Shown here one piece after another: positions 27,242 to 36,705 of a stretch of DNA of 64,000 nucleotides (its first letter is position 1; each line of letters begins with the position of its first letter). Origin of the DNA: Homoserinimonas sp. OAct 916. GTDB lineage: Bacteria > Actinomycetota > Actinomycetes > Actinomycetales > Microbacteriaceae. Made by a program: the position numbers and the translations under genes. The notes under the pieces were generated by a model that ran no database searches, was not told the origin of the DNA, and saw nothing but the letters and a program-made list of their open reading frames with translations. The stretch covers positions 186,001-250,000 of the forward strand of contig NZ_QJHB01000001.1 in NCBI RefSeq assembly GCF_003260275.1. Reading direction: 5' to 3'.

Positions 27242-28306
27242 TCAGTCGACGCTTACGCCGAGCAGAGTGTCCACGACGCGGTCGGCGGCATGCCCGTCAC
27301 CGTAAGGGGTGGCTTCGGTCGCCGGGGGCAATGGTCGATGCACCGCGTCGGCCAAGATCGAGAGATCGTCGGAGACCAATGTGTTCCAGCCGAGCTCGAC
27401 AGTTTCGACCCATTCGGTCTCGGGCCTGATGGTCGTGCACGGCACCCGCAACAGAAATGCTTCCTTCTGCAAGCCACCCGAGTCGGTGATCACACCGCGA
27501 CTCTGCATGACCGTCGCCACCAATTGCGGATAGGCCAGCGGAGCGATCGGCCGGATGCCACCCTGTTCCAGATCGATGCCGTGCTGGGCGGCCAACTGCA
27601 CCAGCCGGGGGTGGGCGGCCAGGAGCACCGGGGCATCCAACGCCGCGAGCCCCTCGATGATCGCGGCGAGGCGCTCCGGCGAATCCGTGTTGTCAGGCCT
27701 GTGCAGGGTGCTCACGTAGTACTCCCCCACATGCACGCCGAGGGGCAGGTCGGGCTCGGTGCCAGCAACGCTGTCGCGCACCCGATGAAGCACATCGGTC
27801 ATCACATCGCCGACCAGAACGCTGCGGTCGACCAAACCCTCGTGGGCGAGGTGGCCCATCGCCACCTCGGTGGGTGCGAGACAGAGATCGGCGGCGTGGT
27901 CGGTGAGTACGCGGTTGTGCTCTTCGGGCATCCGCCGGTTGAAGGAGCGCAGACCCGCCTCCAGATGCGCTACCGGGAAGTGTAGTTTCACCGCCGCGAT
28001 CGCCGCGGCGAGGGTCGAGTTCGTGTCGCCGTACACGAGCACCCAATCGGGTGCAAAACGCTCGAACTCGGCCTCCAGGCCGGCGAGCATCGTCCCGGTC
28101 TGTTGCCCGTGTTTGCCGCTGCCGACCGCGAGGTTCACATCGGGAGCGGGGATGCCCAGGTCACGGAAGAACACGTCACTCATGAGTTCGTCGTAGTGTT
28201 GCCCGGTGTGCACGACGATGTGCTCGGCCCGGCCCGCCATTGCACGCGCAATCGGAGCGAGTTTGACGAATTGGGGGCGGGCGCCGACCACGCTGAGGAT
28301 TCGCAT
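27242..28306 (-). CDS. UDP-GlcNAc 2-epimerase family (WecB/WbpI-like)
   Basis: 354-residue non-hydrolysing epimerase: ILSVVGARPQFVKLAPI (2-18), HTGQHYDELMSD, VYGDTNSTLA, AHLEAGLRSFNRRMPEEHNR with the catalytic acids, and ITDSGGLQKEAF near the C-terminus. By context it fits WbpI, which inverts C2 of UDP-2,3-diacetamido-2,3-dideoxy-glucuronate to the manno form; plain WecB (UDP-GlcNAc/UDP-ManNAc) is the alternative. The frame extends to 28411, but ATG 28306 begins at the family start and has AGAAGG 8 nt upstream. Confidence 0.86.
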   Translation of the reverse strand: MRILSVVGARPQFVKLAPIARAMAGRAEHIVVHTGQHYDELMSDVFFRDLGIPAPDVNLAVGSGKHGQQTGTMLAGLEAEFERFAPDWVLVYGDTNSTLAAAIAAVKLHFPVAHLEAGLRSFNRRMPEEHNRVLTDHAADLCLAPTEVAMGHLAHEGLVDRSVLVGDVMTDVLHRVRDSVAGTEPDLPLGVHVGEYYVSTLHRPDNTDSPERLAAIIEGLAALDAPVLLAAHPRLVQLAAQHGIDLEQGGIRPIAPLAYPQLVATVMQSRGVITDSGGLQKEAFLLRVPCTTIRPETEWVETVELGWNTLVSDDLSILADAVHRPLPPATEATPYGDGHAADRVVDTLLGVSVD

Positions 28307-28412
28307 TGAGGAGACCTTCTTGTCTGGGTTTCGAGCATATGGGCTGTCAACGTAGGGGCTGGGGAGAACTGCGTTGGGAAGATCTGTGCTGGTACGGGTG
28401 ATCGCTGGCACG

Positions 28413-29576
28413 TCAGGCGGATGCCGGCCGCCGGCGTCCGAGCAGGCGTTCGATGATGCCGCGTTGCACTCGTTCGTCTTCGGCCGAGCTCAAGGCGGGA
28501 GCGGCCGCGTGAGAGGCTGCCTTGAACCGCTCGACATCATGAGTTGTGAGCGACGCGAGTGACCGAGTGAGTGAGTCAGTTTCAAAGTCGGGCAAGATCA
28601 CTCCGAGCCCAAACTTCTCGATCAATGCGCTGGTCTCCACGGCCGGGCTGAAGACCATCCCCAGCCGCGATTGCACAAAGTCGAAGAACTTGTTGGGCAG
28701 CATGAGTCGGTGGTTCGTGGTCTGCGGGGGAAGGACGTAGATGCCCATGTCGAACGTGTTCAACGTTTTCGGCAATTCGGACGGTTTCACCGCCGGATGG
28801 AACGAGATGCGCTCCGACCCTGCTGCACGCGCTTTCAACTGCTGCAGGTAGCGACCGCCATCTCGTGCCTCGATGAGGTACAGATCGAGCGTGAATCGGG
28901 CGTCGAGCGCCAGTGTGGCGTCGATCAGCGCCTCCAGGTTGCGTCCGGGGACAGCGCCCCCGCTGTGCACCAAGCGGATCCGTCCCGGCTCGAGGGGGCT
29001 CGGCTCCAGGTTCTGCAGGGCGATCGCATTGCGCACCACCTCCACGTCACAGCCGAACTGTTCCCGGTACAACTCGGCGATGGAACCGTTGACCGTGGTG
29101 ACAGCCGCGGTCAGTGGGAGGTAGCGGGCGCAGATGGAGCGCATGAACGGTGCCACCAGCAGCCGCCACGACAACACGTGGGTGCGCTCTTCCGGCGCCC
29201 ACTCGTGCATGTCTCCCCAGATCGGAGCGCCGCCAGCCACCGTGTGCGCGAGCGGCAACGCGCGGGCCTCGTTCGCGACCACCAGGTCGAACTCGCGCCC
29301 GGCCAGCATCTCGAGTGCCGCCCGGTTGGCCGGCGCCGCCAGGTCTGCGGAGCGATGCATTCTCAGCGCGAGCCTGGTCACACCAGTCGCCGTCTGCGGC
29401 AGTGACGCCGGCGATCCGACCAGTTCGAGGTGTTCGGTCGCCCCCTCGGGTTTGGGCCCATAGCCGATCGTGGTCACCTCGCCGTAGTCGGCCAGCACCC
29501 GCAACTGTCGAAGCACCCGAGCATCTGCGACGTATTCCGAGAACGAGATCGAGAGGATGCGTGCCGGGCCGGTCAT
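28413..29576 (-). CDS. Glycosyltransferase, GT-B fold (GT4-like)
   Basis: 387 residues. The N-terminus RILSISFSEYVADARVLRQLRVL and the C-terminal RIRLVHSGGAVPGRNLEALIDA followed by LPNKFFDFVQSRLGMVFSP are typical of GT-B enzymes. WGDMHEWAPEE in the first half resembles a conserved acceptor-side motif of this subgroup. It lies upstream of the epimerase and amidotransferase genes on the same strand, so it may start that transcription unit. Minus-strand TAGCAT (29589-29584) ends 7 nt before the ATG, consistent with a leaderless mRNA. Acceptor and donor unknown. Confidence 0.8.
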   Translation of the reverse strand: MTGPARILSISFSEYVADARVLRQLRVLADYGEVTTIGYGPKPEGATEHLELVGSPASLPQTATGVTRLALRMHRSADLAAPANRAALEMLAGREFDLVVANEARALPLAHTVAGGAPIWGDMHEWAPEERTHVLSWRLLVAPFMRSICARYLPLTAAVTTVNGSIAELYREQFGCDVEVVRNAIALQNLEPSPLEPGRIRLVHSGGAVPGRNLEALIDATLALDARFTLDLYLIEARDGGRYLQQLKARAAGSERISFHPAVKPSELPKTLNTFDMGIYVLPPQTTNHRLMLPNKFFDFVQSRLGMVFSPAVETSALIEKFGLGVILPDFETDSLTRSLASLTTHDVERFKAASHAAAPALSSAEDERVQRGIIERLLGRRRPASA

Positions 29577-29644
29577 ACTCTCAATGCTAGAGGTACCGGT
29601 CAGATCGGCCCGACAACGTGGCTGGGCGGGCAACCAGTCCTTGG

Positions 29645-32344
29645 TTACCCGCAGCTCTTCAGTGACGCGACGTCTTTCGACAGCGCCCCGGTGCCCCCGA
29701 GGAGCGTCACCCGCAACGCACCAGCAGCCTTGATGTCCGTCAGGATCCCCGCCGGCACACACTTCGGCTGCACCACATACAACGGCGCCTTACTCGCCCC
29801 CGCCAACGCAGCCCCGGCCAACGCATCCGGGAACTGATACCCGGTCGCGAAAAACACCCTGGCCGCCTTCGGGAACGCTTGCTTGTTGATCTTCTGGCTC
29901 GTCTCGAACCGGTCATTGCCGGCGAACCTGGTCGGCGAATACGCCTTCAACCCCGTCTCGATCCCTTTACTGAGCACCCCGGTGCCGCCGGCGATCAGCA
30001 CCTTCGTCACCGCCAACTTCTTCAACAGGGCCGCCGTGCCCGTGTCCAACGACTTCGCCTTACCATTCACCAAAACCACGGGTGCCCCGATCGCCCCGGC
30101 CGCCGCCGACGCCGACAACGCATCCGGATAATCCATCCCCGTCGCCACATACGCCGTGCCGGATGACGGGAATGCGTCACCGATCAACTTGCGAGACGTG
30201 TCGAACCTGTCCGTGCCACCGATTCGTTTCACCGACGCTGCGGGCAGCAGTTTCTTCACGGCATCCATCACCTGGTTCGAGACCGCCCCCGTCCCGCCGA
30301 CCACGACAACCTTCTGCGGCTTCAACCGTTTGATCTCCGCCGCAACCGGCCCCGGCAACGACTTCGGCATCGTCAACAGCAACGGGCCGCCCTTCTTCGT
30401 CGCCGCCGGCGCCGCCGACAACGCATCCGGATAATTGGTGCCCGTCGCCAGGTAGACCACCGGAGCCGTCCCAGCGAACCCCGCCTTGGAGATCTCCACC
30501 GCCGTCACATACCGATCATCACCCGAAATCCGATCCACTTTCGCCGGGCCCATCCCCTTCAAAGTGATGGATACCGTCGCCGTATCCGCGGCCAGATCCA
30601 CCTGTGACGCCGTCACCATGAGGCCGCCTCCCCGACTGGTCAGACTCTTCCCCTCCGCCAGGAAGATGTCCCGCCACCCCTCACCGTCGATGTCTATCGC
30701 CCTGAGCGCCGCCGTCGAATTGTCCCAACGGCGCTTCACGATCCGCACGCCAACGCCGAGCCCATCGATGGCTCCGAGTTCTTGAGCCCATTCGATGTTG
30801 GGCTGGGTATAGAGCGCGTCCTTATCGACGCCGCTCCCGGAACGGAACTCAACGTAGTAGGTCTCCAGGTTTTTCGGATCCTTGACCTTCAACGCCCGCA
30901 GTCCGCTCGTCACGGTAGCCGCGTTGATCGTATAGGTCTTCGTCGACGCGGCCACTCCGGCCTCCTGTGCAACCGGCTCGAGCTCCCCCGTGTTGTACAG
31001 CCCGAGCCTCTCGCGGTCGGGAGCGTTCAGCGCGGTCAGGGTGTTGTTGCTCGTGGGCACCCCGTTGTAGGTCAGCACCATGCCCCCCGACATGAAGTCG
31101 AAATAGTCTGCATAGGTGACGTCCGTGCAGTCGTCTGAAAAGGTGTACGTCGCTGCCGTGTACTTGCCTTCGACGACTGCGGCATCGGGACAGTGGTGCG
31201 CGTTGGAGTGATCGAGACTTGTGTTGTGACCGAACTCATGCCCTATGGTTTGCAGGTCAGTGTCCGCGCCGAGCCCGGCCCAGATTACCCCGCCCGAGTG
31301 GAGACCTGCACTCAGTGTTCCCAGACCGTTTCCGCCGCCGCACTGGTTCGGGCTGAGCACCACGAGATGCTCTGCACCTGTGCCCCTCTCATAGTCGAAC
31401 TGGGCTCGCCCGAACTTGGCCGCGGCCTCAGTCCAGAGCGTGAAAGCATCGCAGCCGCCTTGGGCAATCGTCTTCGACGAGCTGTAGTTCTTGAAGGAGC
31501 GGACAGTGATAGTCGGCAGGCCACCTCGTGACTCAATCTTCCAGAAAGCACTCATCTTGGCGACGAGCCCACTGACCTGCGCCTTACTGATGAACGTGCT
31601 GGTTCCTGAGTCTTTTGGCGCCACGACGGCGATGTCGAGAATATGCGCCTTACTGGGCTGCACCGCATACGTCGCCGTTCGGATCTCTGCCGCTGCGATC
31701 TCCAACGGAAGATCCTGCTCGACGACCGCCTCGACGACCTGCGTTCCTGCTTCACTGTCCAGGCGCACCGGATCGTCTGCCGAACCCTCGACGAGTGCAG
31801 CCTGTCCCGAGTCCACAGCATCGACGACCGCCTTGGGCAACGCGAGCGTGCCGGCGAATTCACTCCCCGACCGAACCGAGGTGGGAACATCTCCGACAAC
31901 GTCAAACCTCTCACCCGATTCTGTGACCAGAAGATACTTCCGGCCGCCGTCGACAGGGTCGGATGCTGCGCCGCCACCGTCACTCGAAACGATTCGCGGC
32001 CCTGCATCCACGATGTAGACCATGAGGGTGCCCTCGACCATCAGTTTGGGCTCCGCTTCGAGACTCGCGTCGTCGATCTCGACGTTCTCCGACTGGTCGG
32101 ATGCTCCGGATGAGGGGTCATCCGCAGCCCCGGTCTCACCGACGTTGTCGAACAGTGGGGCGGAATCCGTGACGAGCGTGGATTCCGGGACGGCGTCGCT
32201 GGCAACAGCAGCGCCAGTGTCGTCCTCCGCCATTGCGGCGGGCAGGGCAATTGTGCTCATCACGAGCGCCAGCATCGCCGCCCCGGAAACAATCAGGTGC
32301 CGTGATCGTGGGTCGGGAAATGGGCGAAATCCATCCTTGGGCAT
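29645..32344 (-). CDS. Secreted metalloprotease with cell-wall-binding repeats (1)
   Basis: 899-residue exported protein. A signal peptide (about 1-38, ending ALPAAMA) precedes an acidic linker and a propeptide-like region. The zinc protease domain (about 210-540) carries HEFGHNTSLDHSNAHHC at about 368, an HExxHxxxxxH site as in gametolysin/metzincin enzymes, with FDFMSGGM as a possible Met-turn. Three cell-wall-binding 2 repeats end the protein (about 590-899: RISGDDRYVTAVEISK, RIGGTDRFDTSRKLI, RFAGNDRFETSQKIN, each followed by YPDALS or FPDALA). GAGGAG lies 7 nt before ATG 32344. A paralogue is at 39172-41847. Likely a wall-attached protease; its substrate is unknown. Confidence 0.87.
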   Translation of the reverse strand: MPKDGFRPFPDPRSRHLIVSGAAMLALVMSTIALPAAMAEDDTGAAVASDAVPESTLVTDSAPLFDNVGETGAADDPSSGASDQSENVEIDDASLEAEPKLMVEGTLMVYIVDAGPRIVSSDGGGAASDPVDGGRKYLLVTESGERFDVVGDVPTSVRSGSEFAGTLALPKAVVDAVDSGQAALVEGSADDPVRLDSEAGTQVVEAVVEQDLPLEIAAAEIRTATYAVQPSKAHILDIAVVAPKDSGTSTFISKAQVSGLVAKMSAFWKIESRGGLPTITVRSFKNYSSSKTIAQGGCDAFTLWTEAAAKFGRAQFDYERGTGAEHLVVLSPNQCGGGNGLGTLSAGLHSGGVIWAGLGADTDLQTIGHEFGHNTSLDHSNAHHCPDAAVVEGKYTAATYTFSDDCTDVTYADYFDFMSGGMVLTYNGVPTSNNTLTALNAPDRERLGLYNTGELEPVAQEAGVAASTKTYTINAATVTSGLRALKVKDPKNLETYYVEFRSGSGVDKDALYTQPNIEWAQELGAIDGLGVGVRIVKRRWDNSTAALRAIDIDGEGWRDIFLAEGKSLTSRGGGLMVTASQVDLAADTATVSITLKGMGPAKVDRISGDDRYVTAVEISKAGFAGTAPVVYLATGTNYPDALSAAPAATKKGGPLLLTMPKSLPGPVAAEIKRLKPQKVVVVGGTGAVSNQVMDAVKKLLPAASVKRIGGTDRFDTSRKLIGDAFPSSGTAYVATGMDYPDALSASAAAGAIGAPVVLVNGKAKSLDTGTAALLKKLAVTKVLIAGGTGVLSKGIETGLKAYSPTRFAGNDRFETSQKINKQAFPKAARVFFATGYQFPDALAGAALAGASKAPLYVVQPKCVPAGILTDIKAAGALRVTLLGGTGALSKDVASLKSCG

Positions 32345-32654
32345 GGTGACTCCTCGGGTATCACTGCAGTGCCACTGAAGAAAACGGTTGCCCATTCTTA
32401 GCGGATTATTGTGAAACACCGCGACCCCCCGTTCGTGGGGCAGACAATCGAGAGGCTTCATGCAGTATCACGCGGTTCCTTCAGTCAATTGCCGGGGTTC
32501 AGCCATCCACCTCGGGTACCCTGAACTGATCACATGACGCCGCCACCGTTCCCGGTGGGCACACCCCATGGCATGAGGGCCACCCCACACAGATGAGAAC
32601 CAGACCCATGACGCGAGCGGATGCCGCCCCAGGCGCCGCCCGGCAGGCTGCGCG
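32345..32654. other. Intergenic region between the divergent protease and DUF6541 genes
   Basis: 310 bp with no credible gene. It must hold the promoters of both flanking genes. I see no convincing -35/-10 pair. A short inverted repeat CCCCC-GTTCGT-GGGGC-type stem lies near 32428-32443. A frame opening at ATG 32609 runs through the DUF6541 start and is a shadow. Confidence 0.5.
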
Positions 32655-34655
32655 GTGAGCTGGCTCGACGTCGTTCCGACCTTCCTCATCGCGCTCACTC
32701 TCGTGGTTCTGCCCGGGGTACCGGTGGCCTGGGCGCTCGGGGCCCGAGGGGTCACTTTCGTCGGGATCAGCATCGGTGGCTCGGTCACCGCCACGGCGGT
32801 TGCGGCCATCATCGCCCCCTGGCTGAATCTGCCGTGGCAGGCCTGGCTGCCGTTCCTCGTATCACTCCCGGTGGCCGCAACCGGGTTCGGGTTGCGCCGA
32901 TGGTGGCGCAGACGATTCGTGCCCCCTGAGCCGGCGCTCGTTCGCGACCGCTGGCCGCTGCTGGTCACAGCGCTCGGGGCCGTCGCCATCCCCGCGGTGC
33001 TGATCGGGGGCGTGCTGGTGCGCTGGATGGTCTTGCCCGAACACCCGACCCAGACCTACGACGGAGTGTTCCACCTGAACGCCGTGCGCCTGATACTCGA
33101 CACGGGCAACGCCTCATCGCTGACGCTCGGCCTCACGTCGGCGGAGGGCAGCTTCTACCCGGCCGCGTGGCACGGCATCACCGCCCTCGTCGTGCAGTTG
33201 ACCGGTGTGCCGATCGTGGTCGCCGCGAACGTGATGACTTTCGTCATCTCCTGTGTGATCTGGCCCGGCGCGAGCATCTTCGTGGCCCGCCAACTATTCG
33301 GTGCGCAGAAGTTGCCGATCCTCATCACCGGGATTCTCGCCGCAGCCTTCGTGTCGTTCCCGCTCTACCTCTCCGCCTACGGTGTGCTCTATCCCTACCT
33401 GCTGGCGGTGGCACTCGCTCCGATCCTGCTCGGCCTGCTGGTGTCGGCACTCGGCATGGCCCGGGGTGTCGGCATGGAGACTCCGGGGCGCTGGCTGGCG
33501 CTCGCCTGGGTGGTGCCCGGAGCGACTCTGGCGCACCCCTCTATCCTGTTCGCACTGATCGCACTGTCTCTGCCACTGTCGGTACAGGCACTGGTGCGTC
33601 ATCTCGGCAGGGTTCGCGCCGAGGGACGGATGCGCACTGTCGGCATCGCCACGATCTTCGGCTTCACCGCCGCGTATGCCGGAGGCGCCCTGATCTGGTT
33701 GAACACGGCAACCTCAGACAACTCGTGGCTGCCCCACCTCACGGTGATCAAGGCCGCCGGGGAGGCGGTGCTGAACGTGCCCCTGGTACGGCCCGCGGCT
33801 TTCGCGGTGAGCGCGCTCATGCTGCTCGGCATCGTTGTCGCGCTCGTTGTGGAGCGCCACCGCTGGATGGTGTTCTCCTGGCTGATCCTGGTCTTTCTCT
33901 ACGTGATGGTCGCCGCCTGGCCACCCGGTGTCCTCCGCAACGCCTTCACCGGGATCTGGTACAACAACACCCAACGACTGGCCGGGCTGATCCCGATCAT
34001 GGCCCTGCCGCTGGCCGTGCTCGGAACGACTGCGCTCATCCGATGGGCGCAACGGCGCGTCCGAACCGCGCGCACACCTGGCCTGGATCGCGAGGTCGCG
34101 GGCCGCCCATTGCGCGCCTGGGCCGCCGTCGCGATCACCGCCCTGGCCGCCGGCATCCTGATCCCCGCCACACAGACCGGCGCTGTTCCCGCGGTGGAAC
34201 ACAAGATGGCCGCGCAGTACCGGTTCTCTGAGAAGTCGCACGTGCTCAGCCCTGACGAGGTGGCCATCTTCGAGATCGTCGCCCGCGAGACGCCACCCGA
34301 TGCGGTGATCGCCGGCAACCCGTGGAACGGCAGCGCCCTGGTCTACGCCTACACCGGTCGCCCCGCCCTCTTCCCCCACCTCAGCGGCGAATGGAGCGAC
34401 GAGCAGTGGTTGCTGGCGGAAGGCTTGACGTCGGCGACCGCCGAGGTCTGCGAGGCCGTCCACAGTTACGGGATCACCCACGTGCTCGACTTCGGGGGCA
34501 GGAAGCTGTTCAAGAACGACCCACGCGCCGAGAAGTTTCCGGGCTTCAGTTCGTTGAAGAAGTCGGATGCGGTCACCCTGGTCGCCGAGCAGGGCAAGGC
34601 GAAACTGTACCGGGTGACCGCGTGCGGCCTGGGCACATCGGGGAGTGACGAATGA
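32655..34655 (+). CDS. DUF6541 polytopic membrane protein (1), GT-C-like
   Basis: 666 residues with about 13-14 membrane segments and a C-terminal extracytoplasmic domain of about 150 residues. QTYDGVFHLNAV in the first outer loop has an Asp and a His at the place where GT-C glycosyltransferases keep catalytic acids. FYPAAWHG, VVQLTGVPIVVAANV and VLYPYLLA follow, and the outer domain has PPDAVIAGNPWNGSAL and FPHLSGEW. This fits DUF6541, suspected to be a polyprenyl-phosphate-sugar-dependent transferase. GTG 32655 is used because the same MSW start and helix open the paralogue. Its stop overlaps the paralogue's start by 4 nt. Confidence 0.75.
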   Translation: MSWLDVVPTFLIALTLVVLPGVPVAWALGARGVTFVGISIGGSVTATAVAAIIAPWLNLPWQAWLPFLVSLPVAATGFGLRRWWRRRFVPPEPALVRDRWPLLVTALGAVAIPAVLIGGVLVRWMVLPEHPTQTYDGVFHLNAVRLILDTGNASSLTLGLTSAEGSFYPAAWHGITALVVQLTGVPIVVAANVMTFVISCVIWPGASIFVARQLFGAQKLPILITGILAAAFVSFPLYLSAYGVLYPYLLAVALAPILLGLLVSALGMARGVGMETPGRWLALAWVVPGATLAHPSILFALIALSLPLSVQALVRHLGRVRAEGRMRTVGIATIFGFTAAYAGGALIWLNTATSDNSWLPHLTVIKAAGEAVLNVPLVRPAAFAVSALMLLGIVVALVVERHRWMVFSWLILVFLYVMVAAWPPGVLRNAFTGIWYNNTQRLAGLIPIMALPLAVLGTTALIRWAQRRVRTARTPGLDREVAGRPLRAWAAVAITALAAGILIPATQTGAVPAVEHKMAAQYRFSEKSHVLSPDEVAIFEIVARETPPDAVIAGNPWNGSALVYAYTGRPALFPHLSGEWSDEQWLLAEGLTSATAEVCEAVHSYGITHVLDFGGRKLFKNDPRAEKFPGFSSLKKSDAVTLVAEQGKAKLYRVTACGLGTSGSDE

Positions 34656-36658
34656 GTTGGTTCGCGGCGGTCCCCGCATTTCTCACCGCCGTGACGCTGG
34701 TCGTCCTTCCCGGTGTGCCGATCGCGTGGGCTGTGGGGGCACGTGGGATCTCGTTCGTCGCGCTGAGCATCGCCGCTTCGGTCTCTTCGTCTGTCGTGGC
34801 CGGAGTGATCGGGCCACTGGTCGGATTCTCCTGGCAGGTGGCCGCACCGTTCACCGTTTCGATTCCGGTGGCCGTGGTCGGGTTCGGGCTGCGCCGCTTT
34901 TGGCTGCGCGCCTACCCGGCAGATGACCGGGCAACCCGGCGCACCGATTGGGGCCCGCTGTTCCTGGTCGCGCTGGTCGCCGCCGGAATCGGCGCTGTGC
35001 TCATCGCCATTCCGCTGAAGGCCGGCATCGGCATGCCCGACTGGCCTTCTCAGACATACGACGCCATCTTCCACCTGAACGCGGTACAGCAGGTTCTGAA
35101 CACCGGCAACGCGTCCACTCTCGCGCTGAATCTCAGCACACCCGCGTCAGCCGTGGCCTTCTATCCCGCCGCGTGGCATGGCTTGACCGCTCTCGTGGTG
35201 CAGCTCACGGGCGCCCCGATCGTCGTTGCCGCCAACACGATGTCGTTTGTCATCGCGTGTGTGATCTGGCCGGTGTCCAGCGTGTATCTGGCCCGGCAAC
35301 TGTTCGGGCCGAGCCGACTCGCCCTGCTGATCACCGGGGTGTTGGCTGCCGCGTTTGCCGCGTTTCCGTTGCTGCTGGTGCAGTACGGCGTCCTCTACCC
35401 CTATCTGCTGGCGATTGCTCTCTCCCCGATCGCGATCGGGCTTCTGCTGTCTGCACTCGGCAAGGCGAACGCCCCCGACCTCGAGCCTCCCGCCCGCTGG
35501 ATCCTGTTCACCTGGACGTTGATCGGAATCGGAGCTGCGCACCCCGAAGCCATCTTCGGATTGATGGTGATCGCCGCGCCTCTCGTCGTGCAGGCCGTGG
35601 TGGAGTATCTGCGTCGGCTGCACGCCCAGGATCGTCTGGCGCTACGAGGCACGGTCGCGGTTGCCCTCACCCTTCTGGTGACGGCGGCCTGCATCTACGC
35701 GTGGCGCACCAACGGCACCACCGACAGCCGCTGGAAGCCGAACCAGACCATCGCGCAGGCGATCGGCGAGGCGATCATGAACGGGACGGTCGAGCGGCCG
35801 GCCTCCTTCGTTGTGAGCGCCCTGATGGTCATCGGCATGTTTGTCGCGTTGAGGACCCGCCGCCACCTGTGGCTCGTGTTCGCGTGGGCGCTGATCACGT
35901 TCCTCTACGTCGTGGCATCGGCGGGGCCACTCGGTGAGACCCGCACCGCTCTCGTGGGTCTCTGGTTCAACGACATGAGGCGCTTCGCAGCACTGCTCCC
36001 GCTGATAGCGCTCCCGTTGGCCGCGCTCGGCGGTCTCACCGTGATTCGTTGGCTCCAAGGCGCGTTGGAGAACGCTGGCCCCCGGTTCGTGTCGCTCACC
36101 CAGCCACGAAACCGCAGCATCGCGGCCACCACCATCGCCGCGCTGGTGCTGGTGCTGTTGGTCCCCTCCACTCAGGATGCACCCATTCGTGCTGCGGTGA
36201 AGGAGCTCAAGGTCAAGTACACGCTCAGCGACGAATCGGTGGTGGTCTCCCCCGATGAGATAGCCGTCTTCGCCGATGCGGCCCGGTTGACCCCGCCAGA
36301 CGCGGTGATCGCCGGCAACCCGTGGAACGGAAGCGGGCTGGCCTACGCCTACGCCAACCGAAAGGTCTTGTTCCCCCATGTCTCCGGAACCTGGAGTGCC
36401 GAACGTTGGGAGATCGCCGACGACTTGAACACGGTGACCCCCGTCACACCGTCGCAGGCACCCATCTGCCAGGCACTTCGTGACGAGGGCGTCGGCTACG
36501 TTCTAGACTTTGGCACGAGGATGCTGCATCCGCATGATGAACGCACGACCCTGTATCCGGGTTTCGACGACATCGCCGCGTCGGATGCCGTCACCCTCGT
36601 AGCCCGCCACGGTGACGCCGCGCTCTATCAGATCACCGCCTGCGGTCTGAAGCCGTAA
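34652..36658 (+). CDS. DUF6541 polytopic membrane protein (2), tandem paralogue
   Basis: 668 residues, collinear with the preceding protein and clearly a tandem duplicate: MSWFAAVPAFLTAVTLVVLPG at the start, QTYDAIFHLNAV, FYPAAWHGLTALVVQLTG, VLYPYLLA and PPDAVIAGNPWNGSGL at equivalent places. The middle and the loops have diverged strongly, so the copies probably differ in donor or acceptor. ATG 34652 overlaps the previous stop (ATGA), which implies equimolar production and perhaps a heteromeric complex. A dehydrogenase gene follows after 47 nt. Confidence 0.75.
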   Translation: MSWFAAVPAFLTAVTLVVLPGVPIAWAVGARGISFVALSIAASVSSSVVAGVIGPLVGFSWQVAAPFTVSIPVAVVGFGLRRFWLRAYPADDRATRRTDWGPLFLVALVAAGIGAVLIAIPLKAGIGMPDWPSQTYDAIFHLNAVQQVLNTGNASTLALNLSTPASAVAFYPAAWHGLTALVVQLTGAPIVVAANTMSFVIACVIWPVSSVYLARQLFGPSRLALLITGVLAAAFAAFPLLLVQYGVLYPYLLAIALSPIAIGLLLSALGKANAPDLEPPARWILFTWTLIGIGAAHPEAIFGLMVIAAPLVVQAVVEYLRRLHAQDRLALRGTVAVALTLLVTAACIYAWRTNGTTDSRWKPNQTIAQAIGEAIMNGTVERPASFVVSALMVIGMFVALRTRRHLWLVFAWALITFLYVVASAGPLGETRTALVGLWFNDMRRFAALLPLIALPLAALGGLTVIRWLQGALENAGPRFVSLTQPRNRSIAATTIAALVLVLLVPSTQDAPIRAAVKELKVKYTLSDESVVVSPDEIAVFADAARLTPPDAVIAGNPWNGSGLAYAYANRKVLFPHVSGTWSAERWEIADDLNTVTPVTPSQAPICQALRDEGVGYVLDFGTRMLHPHDERTTLYPGFDDIAASDAVTLVARHGDAALYQITACGLKP

Positions 36659-36705
36659 GAACATTCCGCCAATCGCCCACGACAATCCGCAAAGGTCGCA
36701 CCCCC

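Noticed and set aside
25949-28306. HisH- and HisF-like subunits expected next to the WbpG-like amidotransferase
   Set aside because: No frame in the window shows a glutamine amidotransferase triad or a HisF barrel, so none is annotated.
32609-32929. Frame starting at ATG 32609 before the first DUF6541 gene, considered as a coupled leader
   Set aside because: On counting bases the frame does not stop at the DUF6541 start but runs on through it out of frame; it is a shadow.
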